From Anaerolinea sp. (lineage in GTDB: Bacteria; Chloroflexota; Anaerolineae; Anaerolineales; Villigracilaceae): 55,273 nt of DNA. Below the pieces are notes generated by a model, which saw nothing but the letters and a program-made list of their open reading frames with translations, made no database searches and was not told the DNA's origin. Of the stretch, positions 8,583 through 17,639 are shown one piece after another (the stretch's first letter is position 1; each line of letters starts with the position of its first letter). Both the position numbers and the translations under genes were made by a program. The stretch lies in contig JAIFNG010000098.1 of assembly GCA_020047815.1 (NCBI GenBank), forward strand, positions 1 to 55,273, read 5' to 3'.

Positions 8583-9572
8583 ATGTTTCGCAAAACTCTC
8601 TTTTTAACTTTATTACCTGCCCTGCTTTTGGCAAGCTGTGCCCCCGCCACCCTGGCAGCGGAACCTGCTCCCGCCGTGACGGAAGCCCCTGAAACAGAAC
8701 CTGCTGTTAAAATGGCCACCGAAGTTCCCCTATCGGAAGAGATCACATTTACCGATGACCTGGGCAATGCCGTTGTCTTAACCGGTACAGCACAGCGCAT
8801 CGTCTCGCTGGCACCCTCCATCACTGAAATCCTGTTTGAGATCGGCGCAGGCGCACAGGTTGTTGGACGCACCGACTACTGCGACTACCCGGAAGAAGCC
8901 AAAGCCCTGCCAAGCATTGGCGGCTTTTCATCTGAATCGATCAGTGTCGAAACCATAATTTCATTGGAACCAGACCTGGTAATTGGCGGTTCCACCTATC
9001 AGGCGGAAGTCATCAAAGCCCTGCAGGACGCCGGCATCCCCGCCTTTGTTAGCCAGCCAGCCAATCTGTCCAAAATTGAAGATTCGTTGTCGCTGTTCGG
9101 AAAAATAACCGGTCATGTGGACGAGGCTGCAACCGTTGCCAACGAAATGCACGCGCGAATTGATGCAGTCAGGGCGGCAGTGTCCACCATCCCGACAGAC
9201 CAGCGGCCAACTGTTTTCTATGAAGTCTGGCACGAGCCGCTCATGTCATCAAACGGCAGCACAGTGGTGGGCGAATTGATCGATCTTGCCGGCGGCGTAA
9301 ACATCTTTGCCGATTTGCCGGATGAATATCCCACCATCAGTGTCGAGCAAATTGTGGAAGTTGACCCGCAGTTCATTATCGGACCCAGCAGTCATGGTGA
9401 CCAGATGACCGCAGAAGTGATCGGTGCGCGCGAAGGTTGGGGCAGCCTAAGCGCTGTCAAAAACAACGCCATCTACATCGTAGACGGAAACATCGTATCT
9501 CACTCCAGTCCGCGCATCGTCATCGTGTTGGAAGAGTTTGCCAAGATCCTGCACCCGGATCTATTCAAATAG
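8583..9572 (+). CDS. btuF: Cobalamin (corrinoid) ABC transporter substrate-binding lipoprotein
   Basis: Binds cobalamin or precursor corrinoids outside the membrane and delivers them to BtuCD. The 329-aa precursor begins with a lipoprotein signal (FRKTLFLTLLPALLLASC, lipobox LLASC, Cys about residue 18). A Pro/Glu/Ala-rich linker follows, then a class-III periplasmic-binding fold with RIVSLAPSITEILFEIGAG and LEPDLVIGG. Of two adjacent ATGs, the second (8583) has GGAG at a 5-nt spacing. It is the first gene behind the cobalamin riboswitch. The family also includes siderophore binders; the riboswitch and the cob genes decide the substrate. Confidence 0.92.
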   Translation: MFRKTLFLTLLPALLLASCAPATLAAEPAPAVTEAPETEPAVKMATEVPLSEEITFTDDLGNAVVLTGTAQRIVSLAPSITEILFEIGAGAQVVGRTDYCDYPEEAKALPSIGGFSSESISVETIISLEPDLVIGGSTYQAEVIKALQDAGIPAFVSQPANLSKIEDSLSLFGKITGHVDEAATVANEMHARIDAVRAAVSTIPTDQRPTVFYEVWHEPLMSSNGSTVVGELIDLAGGVNIFADLPDEYPTISVEQIVEVDPQFIIGPSSHGDQMTAEVIGAREGWGSLSAVKNNAIYIVDGNIVSHSSPRIVIVLEEFAKILHPDLFK

Positions 9573-9578
9573 GAAGCA

Positions 9579-9609
9579 GATCCTAAAGGTTTTTATAACC
9601 TTTAGGATC
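9579..9609. terminator. Perfect hairpin between btuF and btuC
   Basis: A 13-bp perfect stem, GATCCTAAAGGTT over TTTAT to its complement, fills the gap after btuF. No T run follows. It may protect the btuF mRNA end or attenuate btuC, which would give more binding protein than permease. Confidence 0.6.
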
Positions 9610-9623
9610 TCACAACATATTCA

Positions 9624-10613
9624 ATGACCCGCACCCGTTGGATTTTCACAGGATTAACCGTATTACTGCTCGTCGGCAGCCTGCTCAGTTTGGGCATGGG
9701 GGCGGTCAGCATCAGCCCGTCTGAAACGCTGGCAGCCTTAAGTGGGAATCCTGTTAAAGCGTCACACCCAACCATTCTTTGGGATTTTCGTGTGGCACGC
9801 ATCCTGCTGGTGATTTTATGCGGCTCTGCCCTCGCCTCGGCTGGGGCTGCCTTTCAGGGACTTTTTCGCAATCCGTTGGCTGACCCGTACATTGTCGGCG
9901 CATCTGGCGGAGCTGCACTCGGCGCAACCCTCTCGGTTGTGGTGGGAAAGTCAGGTCCTTCATTGCCAATCGGCGCGGCAGGTTTTTTGGGCGCACTGGC
10001 AGCCGTGTTGCTTGTTTATGCCATTGCCGAGGCGAGTAATTTTGGCTCAGTGGTTTCCCTGCTTCTGGCAGGCGCTGCGATGAGCACCATGTTATCCGCC
10101 ATTGTGTCCCTGCTGTTAATTATGAGCGACGAAGTGATGCATGAAATATTTTCCTGGCTGATGGGCGGATTCTCAGGACGCAGTTGGTCCCACCTGACAC
10201 AGTCGAGTGTGGCTGCCTTTTTAGGAATTGCAATCATCCTGCCAATGTCCCGCTCATTGGACGCCCTATCAGCCGGAGAATCAAGCGCCGAAGCCCTGGG
10301 GTTGGATTTGCGCCGCGCCCGCCTGCTGATCGTGATCGGTGCGAGCCTTGCCACAGCAGCGGCAGTCTCTGCCAGCGGGATAATCGGTTTCGTTGGATTA
10401 ATCGCCCCGCATTTGGCACGCAGACTGGTTGGCGCATCACACGCAGTTGTCATCCCCGCGTCGATGCTGCTTGGCAGTATCCTGCTGTTGGTCGCAGATG
10501 ACCTGGCACGTACAATCGCTGCTCCATTGGAATTACCAGTTGGAGTGTTCACCGCCTTGCTGGGTGGACCTTTCTTTTTATATTTATTGAGAAATGGACG
10601 TCAGGAGTTGTAA
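9624..10613 (+). CDS. btuC: Cobalamin ABC transporter permease (FecCD family)
   Basis: Integral membrane permease of the BtuC/FecCD type, 329 aa with about nine to ten hydrophobic helices. Family motifs seen: RVARILLVILCGSALASAGA, FRNPLADPYIVGASGGAALGA, and late SGIIGFVGLIAPHLARRLVG, the loop that contacts the ATPase. It lies 51 nt after btuF with a perfect hairpin between, and 2 nt before btuD. With BtuF and BtuD it forms a complete type-II importer. Confidence 0.94.
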   Translation: MTRTRWIFTGLTVLLLVGSLLSLGMGAVSISPSETLAALSGNPVKASHPTILWDFRVARILLVILCGSALASAGAAFQGLFRNPLADPYIVGASGGAALGATLSVVVGKSGPSLPIGAAGFLGALAAVLLVYAIAEASNFGSVVSLLLAGAAMSTMLSAIVSLLLIMSDEVMHEIFSWLMGGFSGRSWSHLTQSSVAAFLGIAIILPMSRSLDALSAGESSAEALGLDLRRARLLIVIGASLATAAAVSASGIIGFVGLIAPHLARRLVGASHAVVIPASMLLGSILLLVADDLARTIAAPLELPVGVFTALLGGPFFLYLLRNGRQEL

Positions 10614-10615
10614 CC

Positions 10616-11407
10616 ATGTTGCTTTCTGCCAATTCTTTATCGCTCAGTTATAACGGTCATGCAGTGGTGCAGGACTTCAACCTGTCCATTCCGCCAAGGA
10701 CAATCGTCGGTCTGGTGGGGCCAAACGGCTCCGGCAAAACAACCATTCTGCGTGCGTTGGCGGGGTTGATCGAACCGCGGGCAGGGACGGCGCTCGTGCA
10801 GGGCAAACAGGCGTCCAGGCTGGATAAACGACTGCGTGCCCGCCAGATCGGATGGGTGCCGCAGCAGGAAAGCGCCGCATGGCCATTAACTGTCTCCGAA
10901 GTCGTCCGCCTCGGCCGCGCCCCACATCGCGGCTGGCTCATGCCATTCACCGCCGATGACATGAAGATCGTCGAGTGCGCCCTCGCCCGTGCCGATTTGC
11001 TTCCATTAAAACATCGTCCAGTCAATAAATTATCAGGCGGCGAATTTCAGCGTGTTTTAATTGCACGGGTACTGGCTCAGGAACCCGATGCGCTGTTATT
11101 AGATGAACCCACCGCCAGCCTCGACATCCATCACCAAATCCAGGTACTCGATCTCGTCCGCAGTTTGGTTCACGAAAAGGGGCTATCGGTGGTCATGGCA
11201 ATTCACGACTTGAATTTGGCAGTGAGATATTGTGACCATCTGGTGCTGTTAAATCGCGGACGGCAGGTCAGTGCGGGTACCCCCGAAGAAGTCCTGACAC
11301 CTGAAAACCTGCACGCCGTCTTTGGTGTGGATGCCCGTCTCTACCGTGACCCGTGGGGCACGTGGGCGGTCAGCGTGCAAGAGGCGAAGGAAAAACATTA
11401 TGTCTGA
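10616..11407 (+). CDS. btuD: Cobalamin ABC transporter ATP-binding protein
   Basis: ATPase subunit of the importer, 263 aa. Walker [10 protein letters not shown] (about residues 35-43), signature LSGGEFQRV (about 139-147), Walker [12 protein letters not shown] (about 160-170) and the switch histidine in AIHDLN are all intact. It overlaps the next gene, cobO, by 8 nt, so import and the first remodelling enzyme are translationally linked. Confidence 0.95.
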   Translation: MLLSANSLSLSYNGHAVVQDFNLSIPPRTIVGLVGPNGSGKTTILRALAGLIEPRAGTALVQGKQASRLDKRLRARQIGWVPQQESAAWPLTVSEVVRLGRAPHRGWLMPFTADDMKIVECALARADLLPLKHRPVNKLSGGEFQRVLIARVLAQEPDALLLDEPTASLDIHHQIQVLDLVRSLVHEKGLSVVMAIHDLNLAVRYCDHLVLLNRGRQVSAGTPEEVLTPENLHAVFGVDARLYRDPWGTWAVSVQEAKEKHYV

Positions 11408-11930
11408 AAATAAAAAGGGATTATTAATTGTCAACACCGGCGATGGCAAGGGAAAGTCCACTGCCGCGTTTGGAATGCTGCTGCGTGCCTGGGGCAGAGG
11501 ATTGCGGATCTGCGTTGTCCAGTTCATCAAATCTGAAACAGGTAAATGGGGTGAAGTAAAAGCCGCTCAAAAGATGGGAATCGAATGGCTCACCACCGGC
11601 GACGGTTTCACCTGGCTTTCCAAAGACATGGACGATACCACAGCCCGCGCCCAGCATGGCTGGAAACTGGCACAGGAAAAAATTAGCAGCGGAAATTATG
11701 ACCTGGTCCTGCTTGACGAATTCACCTATCCACTCCATTTCGGATGGCTAAATACGACCGAGGTCTTAGACTGGCTGCGAATAAACCGGCCTCCAAATCT
11801 GCACCTTGTAATCACGGGTCGCTCTGCCCCGGCTGCATTGATCAGCGAAGCAGATCTGGTAACCGAAATGCTGATGATCAAGCACCCCTACGAACAGGGA
11901 TTGAAAGCCCAGGCTGGAATCGAGTTTTAA
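11400..11930 (+). CDS. cobO: Cob(I)yrinic acid a,c-diamide adenosyltransferase (copy 1)
   Basis: Transfers the 5'-deoxyadenosyl group from ATP to the cobalt of corrinoids (CobO/BtuR/CobA family). 176 aa, near the usual length. The P-loop [12 protein letters not shown] lies at about residues 12-23, followed by [10 protein letters not shown], the ATP-site acidic motif [14 protein letters not shown] and the C-terminal VITGR and ADLVTEM stretches. The start lies 8 nt inside the end of btuD. A second, clearly paralogous copy follows after a 110-nt gap. Having two is unusual and may separate salvage from synthesis, or reflect a recent duplication. Confidence 0.94.
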   Translation: MSENKKGLLIVNTGDGKGKSTAAFGMLLRAWGRGLRICVVQFIKSETGKWGEVKAAQKMGIEWLTTGDGFTWLSKDMDDTTARAQHGWKLAQEKISSGNYDLVLLDEFTYPLHFGWLNTTEVLDWLRINRPPNLHLVITGRSAPAALISEADLVTEMLMIKHPYEQGLKAQAGIEF

Positions 11931-12040
11931 GACGGATCTAACAGGGTCACCCGCACTGCGTCAAGCCAAAACGAATACACGGGTGCAGGTCAGAATTAGA
12001 CCAGCTTTTGTGGAGACCTGTCAGACTTTCGGGAGTTTAA

Positions 12041-12565
12041 ATGATGAAAGGATTGTTGATCGTCAATACCGGCGATGGCAAGGGAAAATCCACTGCCTCA
12101 TTGGGCATTATGTTGCGCGCGTGGGGACGCGGAATGCGGGTGGGCATGTTCCAGTTCTTAAAAAGCGGCACAGCGGATTATGGCGAATATCACGCCGCTC
12201 AAAAACTCGGAATCGAAATCCTTTCGCTCGGGGACGGTTGTTCGTGGGAGAGCAAGGACATGGATGTTTCACGTACGGTTAATCTGCATGCGTGGGAAGC
12301 AGTAAAAGAGAAAATTACCAGCGGCACATATGATGTGATAGTTTTGGATGAGTTCACATTCCTCATGCACTTCGGCTGGCTGGACACCCAGGAAGTGGTG
12401 AATTGGATCCTCAAAAATAAACCGCAAGACCTACACCTTATCGTCACCGGACGTTATGCACCGAGTGAATTACTTGCCGCCGCGGACCTTGTGACCGAAA
12501 TGCTCGAAATCAAACATCATTACAAAGAGCAGGGATTAACTTCCCAGCCGGGAGTGGATCGCTGA
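12041..12565 (+). CDS. cobO: Cob(I)yrinic acid a,c-diamide adenosyltransferase (copy 2)
   Basis: 174 aa, aligned end to end with the first copy and identical at more than half of positions by eye, including the opening [27 protein letters not shown] and SKDMD, DEFT, HFGW, VTGR and ADLVTEM. Even the DNA over the P-loop is nearly identical. All family motifs are intact, so both copies look functional. The adjacent stop and cobB start are 1 nt apart (TGACATG). The gap before this gene holds no recognisable feature. Confidence 0.93.
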   Translation: MMKGLLIVNTGDGKGKSTASLGIMLRAWGRGMRVGMFQFLKSGTADYGEYHAAQKLGIEILSLGDGCSWESKDMDVSRTVNLHAWEAVKEKITSGTYDVIVLDEFTFLMHFGWLDTQEVVNWILKNKPQDLHLIVTGRYAPSELLAAADLVTEMLEIKHHYKEQGLTSQPGVDR

Positions 12566-12566
12566 C

Positions 12567-13940
12567 ATGATCGTGCCTAGATTCGTTCTTGCGGCCCCAT
12601 CCAGCGGCAGTGGAAAAACCACCCTCGCCGTCGGCTTGATGTCTGCTTTTGCAGAACAGATGACCGTGCAGGCCTATAAAGTGGGACCTGATTATATAGA
12701 CCCCGGCTACCACACTGCCGCTACAGGACGCCCCTCGCGCAACCTTGATACCTGGATGGTTTCAACCGAGCGGGTAAAGGAATTATTTTCGTGGGGACAA
12801 CATGGCGCAGAAATTTCCATCATAGAAGGTGTAATGGGACTCTATGACGGCTATGATGGGCGCACAGAATCAGGCAGTACCGCCGAAGTTTCCAAATTGC
12901 TTTCCGCACCCGTTGTGTTGGTAATTGATGCAGGCAGCATGGCACGGAGTGCAGGGGCAGTAGCACTCGGCTTTCGCCAGTTTGATCTGCAATTGGATCT
13001 TGCGGGAGTTATCCTAAACAACGTGGCGGGAACGGCGCATGCACAATGGCTGACGGAAGCAATTCAATCTGTTGGCTTACAGGTTTTGGGGTGCGTCCCC
13101 TCCAGTCAAAGCCTGCGGGTGCCGGAACGCCATCTCGGTTTATATACCGCCGGGGAACGCAGCACTGCCACTCATCAGTTTATTGAAGCAGCAAGGAATG
13201 TTATCCACCAGTATGTTGACTTGTCAGCCCTGGAAGCAATTGCCCGTGCGGCTCCAGATATCCCCGTCATGCGTCAACCCACATATAAAAAACCAACCAC
13301 AAGGATTGCTGTCGCCCGCGACGAAGCTTTTTGTTTTTACTACGAAGACAATTTTGAACTGCTGCGCGAAGCTGGTGCAGAATTGGTTTTCTTCAGCCCG
13401 CTGCATGGACAAGCCCTCCCGGTTGGCGTAAATGGACTATACCTTGGCGGCGGTTACCCTGAACTATATGCGGCACAACTGGCAGATAACAAATCCATGC
13501 GTGCTTCATTAAAATCAGCGATCACAAATGGAATACCAACCTACGCCGAATGTGGTGGCTTGATGTCGCTCACAGAATATTTTGTTGATGAATACGGCGC
13601 TGAATTCCCTATGATGGGCATCCTGCCTGGATTCACCCAACTGACAGACAAATTGAAAATGGGCTACCGTGAAGTAGTGTCCTTGCAGTCCAATCCCTTA
13701 CTGGATAAGGATGAAAAAGCGCGCGGGCATGAGTTTCATTATTCCAATTGGCTCAGGCCCAAAGAAAGCAACAACTTTGCTTACGCCATTCAACCGCGTC
13801 CGGGTGGCGAACCCCAGTCCGAAGGATTCTTAAAACAGAACCTGCTCGCATCATACGTCCATTTGCACTTCGCATCCAACCCTAACCTGGCGCGAAATTT
13901 TGTTCGAGTTTGCCAGAATTTGACCAATTACCACAAATGA
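12567..13940 (+). CDS. cobB: Cobyrinic acid a,c-diamide synthase
   Basis: ATP- and glutamine-dependent amidation of the a and c side chains of (hydrogeno)cobyrinate (CbiA/CobB). 457 aa: an N-terminal dethiobiotin-synthetase-like ATPase with P-loop SSGSGKTT (about 11-18) and KVGPDYIDPGYH, then a C-terminal class-I glutamine amidotransferase with the nucleophile region YAECGGLMSL (about 326-335) and the downstream His in ARGHEFHYS. It starts 1 nt after the second cobO. It acts before CobQ and feeds the adenosyltransferases. Confidence 0.94.
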   Translation: MIVPRFVLAAPSSGSGKTTLAVGLMSAFAEQMTVQAYKVGPDYIDPGYHTAATGRPSRNLDTWMVSTERVKELFSWGQHGAEISIIEGVMGLYDGYDGRTESGSTAEVSKLLSAPVVLVIDAGSMARSAGAVALGFRQFDLQLDLAGVILNNVAGTAHAQWLTEAIQSVGLQVLGCVPSSQSLRVPERHLGLYTAGERSTATHQFIEAARNVIHQYVDLSALEAIARAAPDIPVMRQPTYKKPTTRIAVARDEAFCFYYEDNFELLREAGAELVFFSPLHGQALPVGVNGLYLGGGYPELYAAQLADNKSMRASLKSAITNGIPTYAECGGLMSLTEYFVDEYGAEFPMMGILPGFTQLTDKLKMGYREVVSLQSNPLLDKDEKARGHEFHYSNWLRPKESNNFAYAIQPRPGGEPQSEGFLKQNLLASYVHLHFASNPNLARNFVRVCQNLTNYHK

Positions 13941-14000
13941 ACAACCTTCGAGTCTTTTAAGACCTTTTGTGGTTCACAATAAATTTTTTAAAGAGGAAAC

Positions 14001-15065
14001 ATGAAACTGGAAGAACTGATCAAAAAGATTAAACCGCTCGATGACTCGGCCATGCAATCAGCGCAGGCAAGGCAAAACATGTTGACCAAACCGCAGGGCA
14101 GTTTGGGGCGGCTGGAAGAGCTATCCATTCAACTGGCAGGGATCTATCGCAAGCCGACCCCATCCATCAAGGAGAAAGTTATTGTCACCATGGCAGGCGA
14201 CCATGGCGTTGTTGCCGAAGGCGTCAGTGCCTTTCCACAGGAGGTTACGCCACAAATGGTGTTGAACTTCCTGAACGGCGGTGCGGCAATCAACGTGCTG
14301 GCACGGCATATCGGTGCGCGCGTGGTTATCGTGGATATGGGCGTGGCATATGACTTTGATCCGCATCCTGCGCTGATCATAAAGAAGGTGGCCAAAGGCA
14401 CAGCGAATATGGCGCTGGGGCAAGCCATGACACGCCTTCAAGCCGAACAGGCAATCCTGTCGGGTGTGGAAGTTGTTGAAGCAGAGATCGAGCGCGGGCT
14501 GGATGTTGTCGGCACGGGCGATATGGGCATCGGCAACACCACTCCCTCTGCTGCCATAGCTGCCGTGCTGACAGGCGAGTCACCAGCAAAAATTGCGGGA
14601 CGCGGTACTGGCGTGGACGACGAAGGACTGAAGCGAAAAATCAACACCGTTGAGCGCGCACTGGCTGTCAACCAGCCCAATCCAAAAGACGGGTTGGATG
14701 TGCTGGCCAAAGTGGGCGGCTTTGAAATCGGCGGGTTGGCCGGTGTGATCCTGGGCGCTGCCGCCAATGGTAAGCCAGTATTGGTGGATGGTTTCATCTC
14801 CACCGCTGCCGCCATGATCGCCGTCACAATTTCCCCCGCTGTACGCCCTTACCTCATCTCCGCACACCGCTCACAGGAATTTGGTCACAACCTGATGCTC
14901 AACTGGCTAGGTCTCAAACCCCTTTTTGACCTTGACTTGCGTCTTGGTGAGGGAACAGGTGCGGCATTGGGGATCTCCATGGCAGAAGCTGCCTGCAAGA
15001 TCCTCTCTGAAATGGCAACATTCGGGGAAGCAGGTGTGAGCGACAAAGAACCTGCTTCGTCCTAA
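14001..15065 (+). CDS. cobT: Nicotinate-nucleotide--dimethylbenzimidazole phosphoribosyltransferase
   Basis: Makes alpha-ribazole phosphate, the activated lower ligand of cobalamin, from nicotinate mononucleotide and dimethylbenzimidazole. 354 aa, the usual size. Motifs: TKPQGSLGRLEELS (about 28-41), MAGDHGVVAEGVSAFPQEVT, GDMGIGNTTPSAA (about 174-186), and GEGTGAAL near residue 316 with the catalytic Glu. A good AGAGGAAAC ribosome binding site precedes the ATG. Its partner CobS follows. Confidence 0.96.
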   Translation: MKLEELIKKIKPLDDSAMQSAQARQNMLTKPQGSLGRLEELSIQLAGIYRKPTPSIKEKVIVTMAGDHGVVAEGVSAFPQEVTPQMVLNFLNGGAAINVLARHIGARVVIVDMGVAYDFDPHPALIIKKVAKGTANMALGQAMTRLQAEQAILSGVEVVEAEIERGLDVVGTGDMGIGNTTPSAAIAAVLTGESPAKIAGRGTGVDDEGLKRKINTVERALAVNQPNPKDGLDVLAKVGGFEIGGLAGVILGAAANGKPVLVDGFISTAAAMIAVTISPAVRPYLISAHRSQEFGHNLMLNWLGLKPLFDLDLRLGEGTGAALGISMAEAACKILSEMATFGEAGVSDKEPASS

Positions 15066-15195
15066 GCGGAGACTAACGCATTTCGCGGGGCAGTCGAAGG
15101 ACAGATTTTTAATGGGATCATTTTTCCATCACAAAGTCCTTCAACCACATTCTTCGAAAAATACCTGTCCCTTTTCTGAAGGTAAATCTAACAAC

Positions 15196-15921
15196 ATGAG
15201 AAATGTGAAAATTGCTTTTGGTTTGATGACCACCCTCCCCTTTCGTCTGCCAGAGGATTGGTCATCGGGCGACAGCGGACGCGCCTCAGTTTGGTATCCG
15301 TTTGTTGGATTGGTCATCGGCTCGTTGACCTGGTTGACGTGGATGGGCGCGACACAGCTGTTTCCCCAACCCGTTGCCGGGGTTCTCGTTCTCATTGTCT
15401 GGGTGTCGCTATCAGGCGGTCTACACCTCGACGGCCTCGCGGACTGCTGTGATGGTTTGCTTGCAAGCACCTCCGTGGAACGCAGACTTGAAATCATGAA
15501 GGACCCCCGCCTTGGTGCGTTTGGCGGCATTGGTTTGCTACTACTTTTGCTGCTCAAAGCCGCCACATTGGCAGCACTGACTCCCGTCACAGGTATCGGG
15601 ATCCTGCTGGCAGCGAGCCTCGCACGCTGGTGCATTTTACCTGCCGGTTTGCTCCCAATGGCACGCCCCTCTGGAATGGGAGCGGATTTTGCGGCAGGAT
15701 TTCGCCGCTGGTTTATCGTTGTCGGCTCAATTTTTCCTCTTAGCCTGGCGCTGGCTCTCGGCACGCGTGGAATTATTTCCCTGCTGGCAGGATTGATCGC
15801 GGCTTTTTTGGTTCTCTGGCTGGCAAAATCCCGCATTGGCGGTGTAACAGGCGACGTGTTCGGCATGGTTGTCGAAGTCGTTGAAGCCGTTTCGCTGCTG
15901 ACATTCATAATGAGTCTCTAA
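15196..15921 (+). CDS. cobS: Adenosylcobinamide-GDP ribazoletransferase
   Basis: Joins adenosylcobinamide-GDP to alpha-ribazole (phosphate), the last assembly step, in the membrane. About 241 aa with five or six hydrophobic helices. The family signature GGLHLDGLADCCDGLLAS, then RRLEIMKDPRLGAFGGIG, holds the acidic Mg-binding residues. I placed the start at MRNVKIAFGLMTTLPF, which matches CobS N termini; a start 28 codons earlier adds a sequence unlike the family. The ribosome binding site is poorly spaced, so the start is uncertain. Confidence 0.93.
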   Translation: MRNVKIAFGLMTTLPFRLPEDWSSGDSGRASVWYPFVGLVIGSLTWLTWMGATQLFPQPVAGVLVLIVWVSLSGGLHLDGLADCCDGLLASTSVERRLEIMKDPRLGAFGGIGLLLLLLLKAATLAALTPVTGIGILLAASLARWCILPAGLLPMARPSGMGADFAAGFRRWFIVVGSIFPLSLALALGTRGIISLLAGLIAAFLVLWLAKSRIGGVTGDVFGMVVEVVEAVSLLTFIMSL

Positions 15922-15937
15922 AATTTTACAACGCCAA

Positions 15938-16591
15938 ATGCCCATGAACATCCCCATTGAAGGCCTCTCCATTTCTGAAACTCCGGCAGTGATTCACATC
16001 CGCAGTGAGTCCCCCATGTACTTACTTTCGTCAGCAATTGTAGGCAGCGGATTTCGGCGTGTCTCTCACATCCTCAACGCCCATGTAGACAAGGACTATG
16101 CTTCCACAAACCCCAAAGCAGATTTGCGTGCCCTTGCCAATCGTTGCGGCATAGATGGGCCATTTGTTGGCTTGTTGACAGCCGTCCATTTGCGCAAGGC
16201 ACGCACAGCTTTTTTTGAGGCAGATGGTTTATCTGTTGGGGCTCTGATCACGGCCGGAGTCGGCAATGCAACCAGCGCGGGAATCACCAAGCCTTATTCC
16301 CATAAGCCAGGTACGATCAACATCATACTCATGCTTGACGCAAACCTGACGCGCGGGGCAATGCTTAATGCTTTTATCACCGCCACCGAAGCCAAATGTG
16401 CGGTCATCCAATCTCGAAACATCCGCACACCTGACGACGATCTTGCCACAGGCACATCCACCGACACTATCACCATCGCCGTAACAGGCAGAGGAAATTC
16501 CCAGCTTTATGCAGGCACTGTAACCACCGTCGGCTGGCTCATTGCCCGCGCCGTAAGACAGGCGTTGGAAGAGTCATTGGATGCAGAGTAA
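15938..16591 (+). CDS. cbiZ: Adenosylcobinamide amidohydrolase
   Basis: Hydrolyses the aminopropanol side chain of (adenosyl)cobinamide or pseudocobalamin, returning cobyric acid for rebuilding by CbiB. 217 aa. Recognised by GFRRVSHILNAHVDKDY, the TAGVGNATSAG loop, and GTINIILMLDANLTRGAM followed by late ATGTSTDT and AVTGRG motifs, as in archaeal and bacterial CbiZ. It lies directly between cobS and cbiB. Its presence beside a BtuFCD importer means salvaged corrinoids are remodelled rather than only used as taken up. There is no fusion to a transporter. Confidence 0.9.
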   Translation: MPMNIPIEGLSISETPAVIHIRSESPMYLLSSAIVGSGFRRVSHILNAHVDKDYASTNPKADLRALANRCGIDGPFVGLLTAVHLRKARTAFFEADGLSVGALITAGVGNATSAGITKPYSHKPGTINIILMLDANLTRGAMLNAFITATEAKCAVIQSRNIRTPDDDLATGTSTDTITIAVTGRGNSQLYAGTVTTVGWLIARAVRQALEESLDAE

Positions 16592-16646
16592 AAAATAGTT
16601 ACAGATAGTAAGTTTTAAAATACCACGCTGCATACCCCATCCTCCC

Positions 16647-17639
16647 ATGCCCATCCTTTCCCTTCTCCTCGACCTTCTTCTCGGCGACCCGCCAAACCGC
16701 TTTCATCCCACCGCATGGATGGGTAACTTTATCGGCTGGCTCATGCGTTTTCGTCCACGTGGAAATCACTTTACTGAATTGGCCTTTGGCGTTTTTATTC
16801 TTTTTGCAGGAATTACGCTCTCCATCATCGCAGGCCTGGCAATCTCCCACCTTATTCCTTTCACCCTAAATTACGCACTACACCGCAACTTCCTGAGCGA
16901 GATCAAAGGAACGCATTACGAATTACTGGTTTCCTGGGTCCAGATCCTTTTCATTGCCCTCGCGCTTAAATTAACCATTTCGCTGCGTGGACTCAACCGC
17001 GCTGCACGCGAAGTGCAAACTGCTCTTGAAGCAGAAAATCTCCCCGAAGCACGGCGATTGCTTTCCTGGCATCTCGTCAGCCGTGAAACTTCACAACTGG
17101 ACGGATCCCAAATCTCTGCCGCCGCAATTGAATCGGTGGCTGAAAACGCCTCAGACGGGATCGTCGCCCCACTTTTTTTCTTTGCAGTTGGCGGTTTACC
17201 TGCTGCGTTTGCGTATCGGTTCATCAACACAGCAGACTCGATGCTTGGTTATCATGACACAGAACGGGAGTGGCTTGGCAAGATCCCTGCGCGTTTGGAT
17301 GACCTGTTAAATTTCATCCCCGCGAGATTGACTGGACTATCCATCATTTTATCTGCGCCCTTTTGTGGAGCGAACATCTCGCAGGCATGGAGAATCCTCT
17401 GGCGCGATGCGAGTCAAACAGCCAGTCCCAACGCAGGAATCCCCATGAGCGCAATGGCAGGCGCGCTCGGCGTGGAATTGGAAAAAGTTGACCACTACGC
17501 GCTCGGCAAAGGACTGCGTGCGCCCGTATCCACTGACCTTGCGCGTGCACGCGTCATTCTTTTTACAGCTGTCATTCTTTCCGCTTTCGGGTTGTCCTTA
17601 TCATCCTTCATCCTCCATCTTTCATCCTTTCTCCCATGA
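16647..17639 (+). CDS. cbiB: Adenosylcobinamide-phosphate synthase
   Basis: Attaches (R)-1-amino-2-propanol or its phosphate to adenosylcobyric acid (CbiB/CobD). Membrane protein of 330 aa with about five hydrophobic helices. The N-terminal LLLDLLLGDPPNRFHPTAWM and the central AIESVAENASDGIVAPLFFF are family signatures, and YRFINTADSMLGYHD follows. The C-terminal hydrophobic segment runs into the next start (overlap 4 nt, ATGA). No threonine-phosphate decarboxylase that would make the aminopropanol is present in the window. Confidence 0.94.
   Translation: MPILSLLLDLLLGDPPNRFHPTAWMGNFIGWLMRFRPRGNHFTELAFGVFILFAGITLSIIAGLAISHLIPFTLNYALHRNFLSEIKGTHYELLVSWVQILFIALALKLTISLRGLNRAAREVQTALEAENLPEARRLLSWHLVSRETSQLDGSQISAAAIESVAENASDGIVAPLFFFAVGGLPAAFAYRFINTADSMLGYHDTEREWLGKIPARLDDLLNFIPARLTGLSIILSAPFCGANISQAWRILWRDASQTASPNAGIPMSAMAGALGVELEKVDHYALGKGLRAPVSTDLARARVILFTAVILSAFGLSLSSFILHLSSFLP

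Noticed and set aside
13941..14000. Possible second riboswitch before cobT
   Set aside because: Only a short GAGTCTTTTAAGACC-type stem is present; no B12 box.
15141..15908. 255-aa minus-strand frame over cobS
   Set aside because: Low-complexity Ser/Pro/Arg sequence antisense to a recognised gene.
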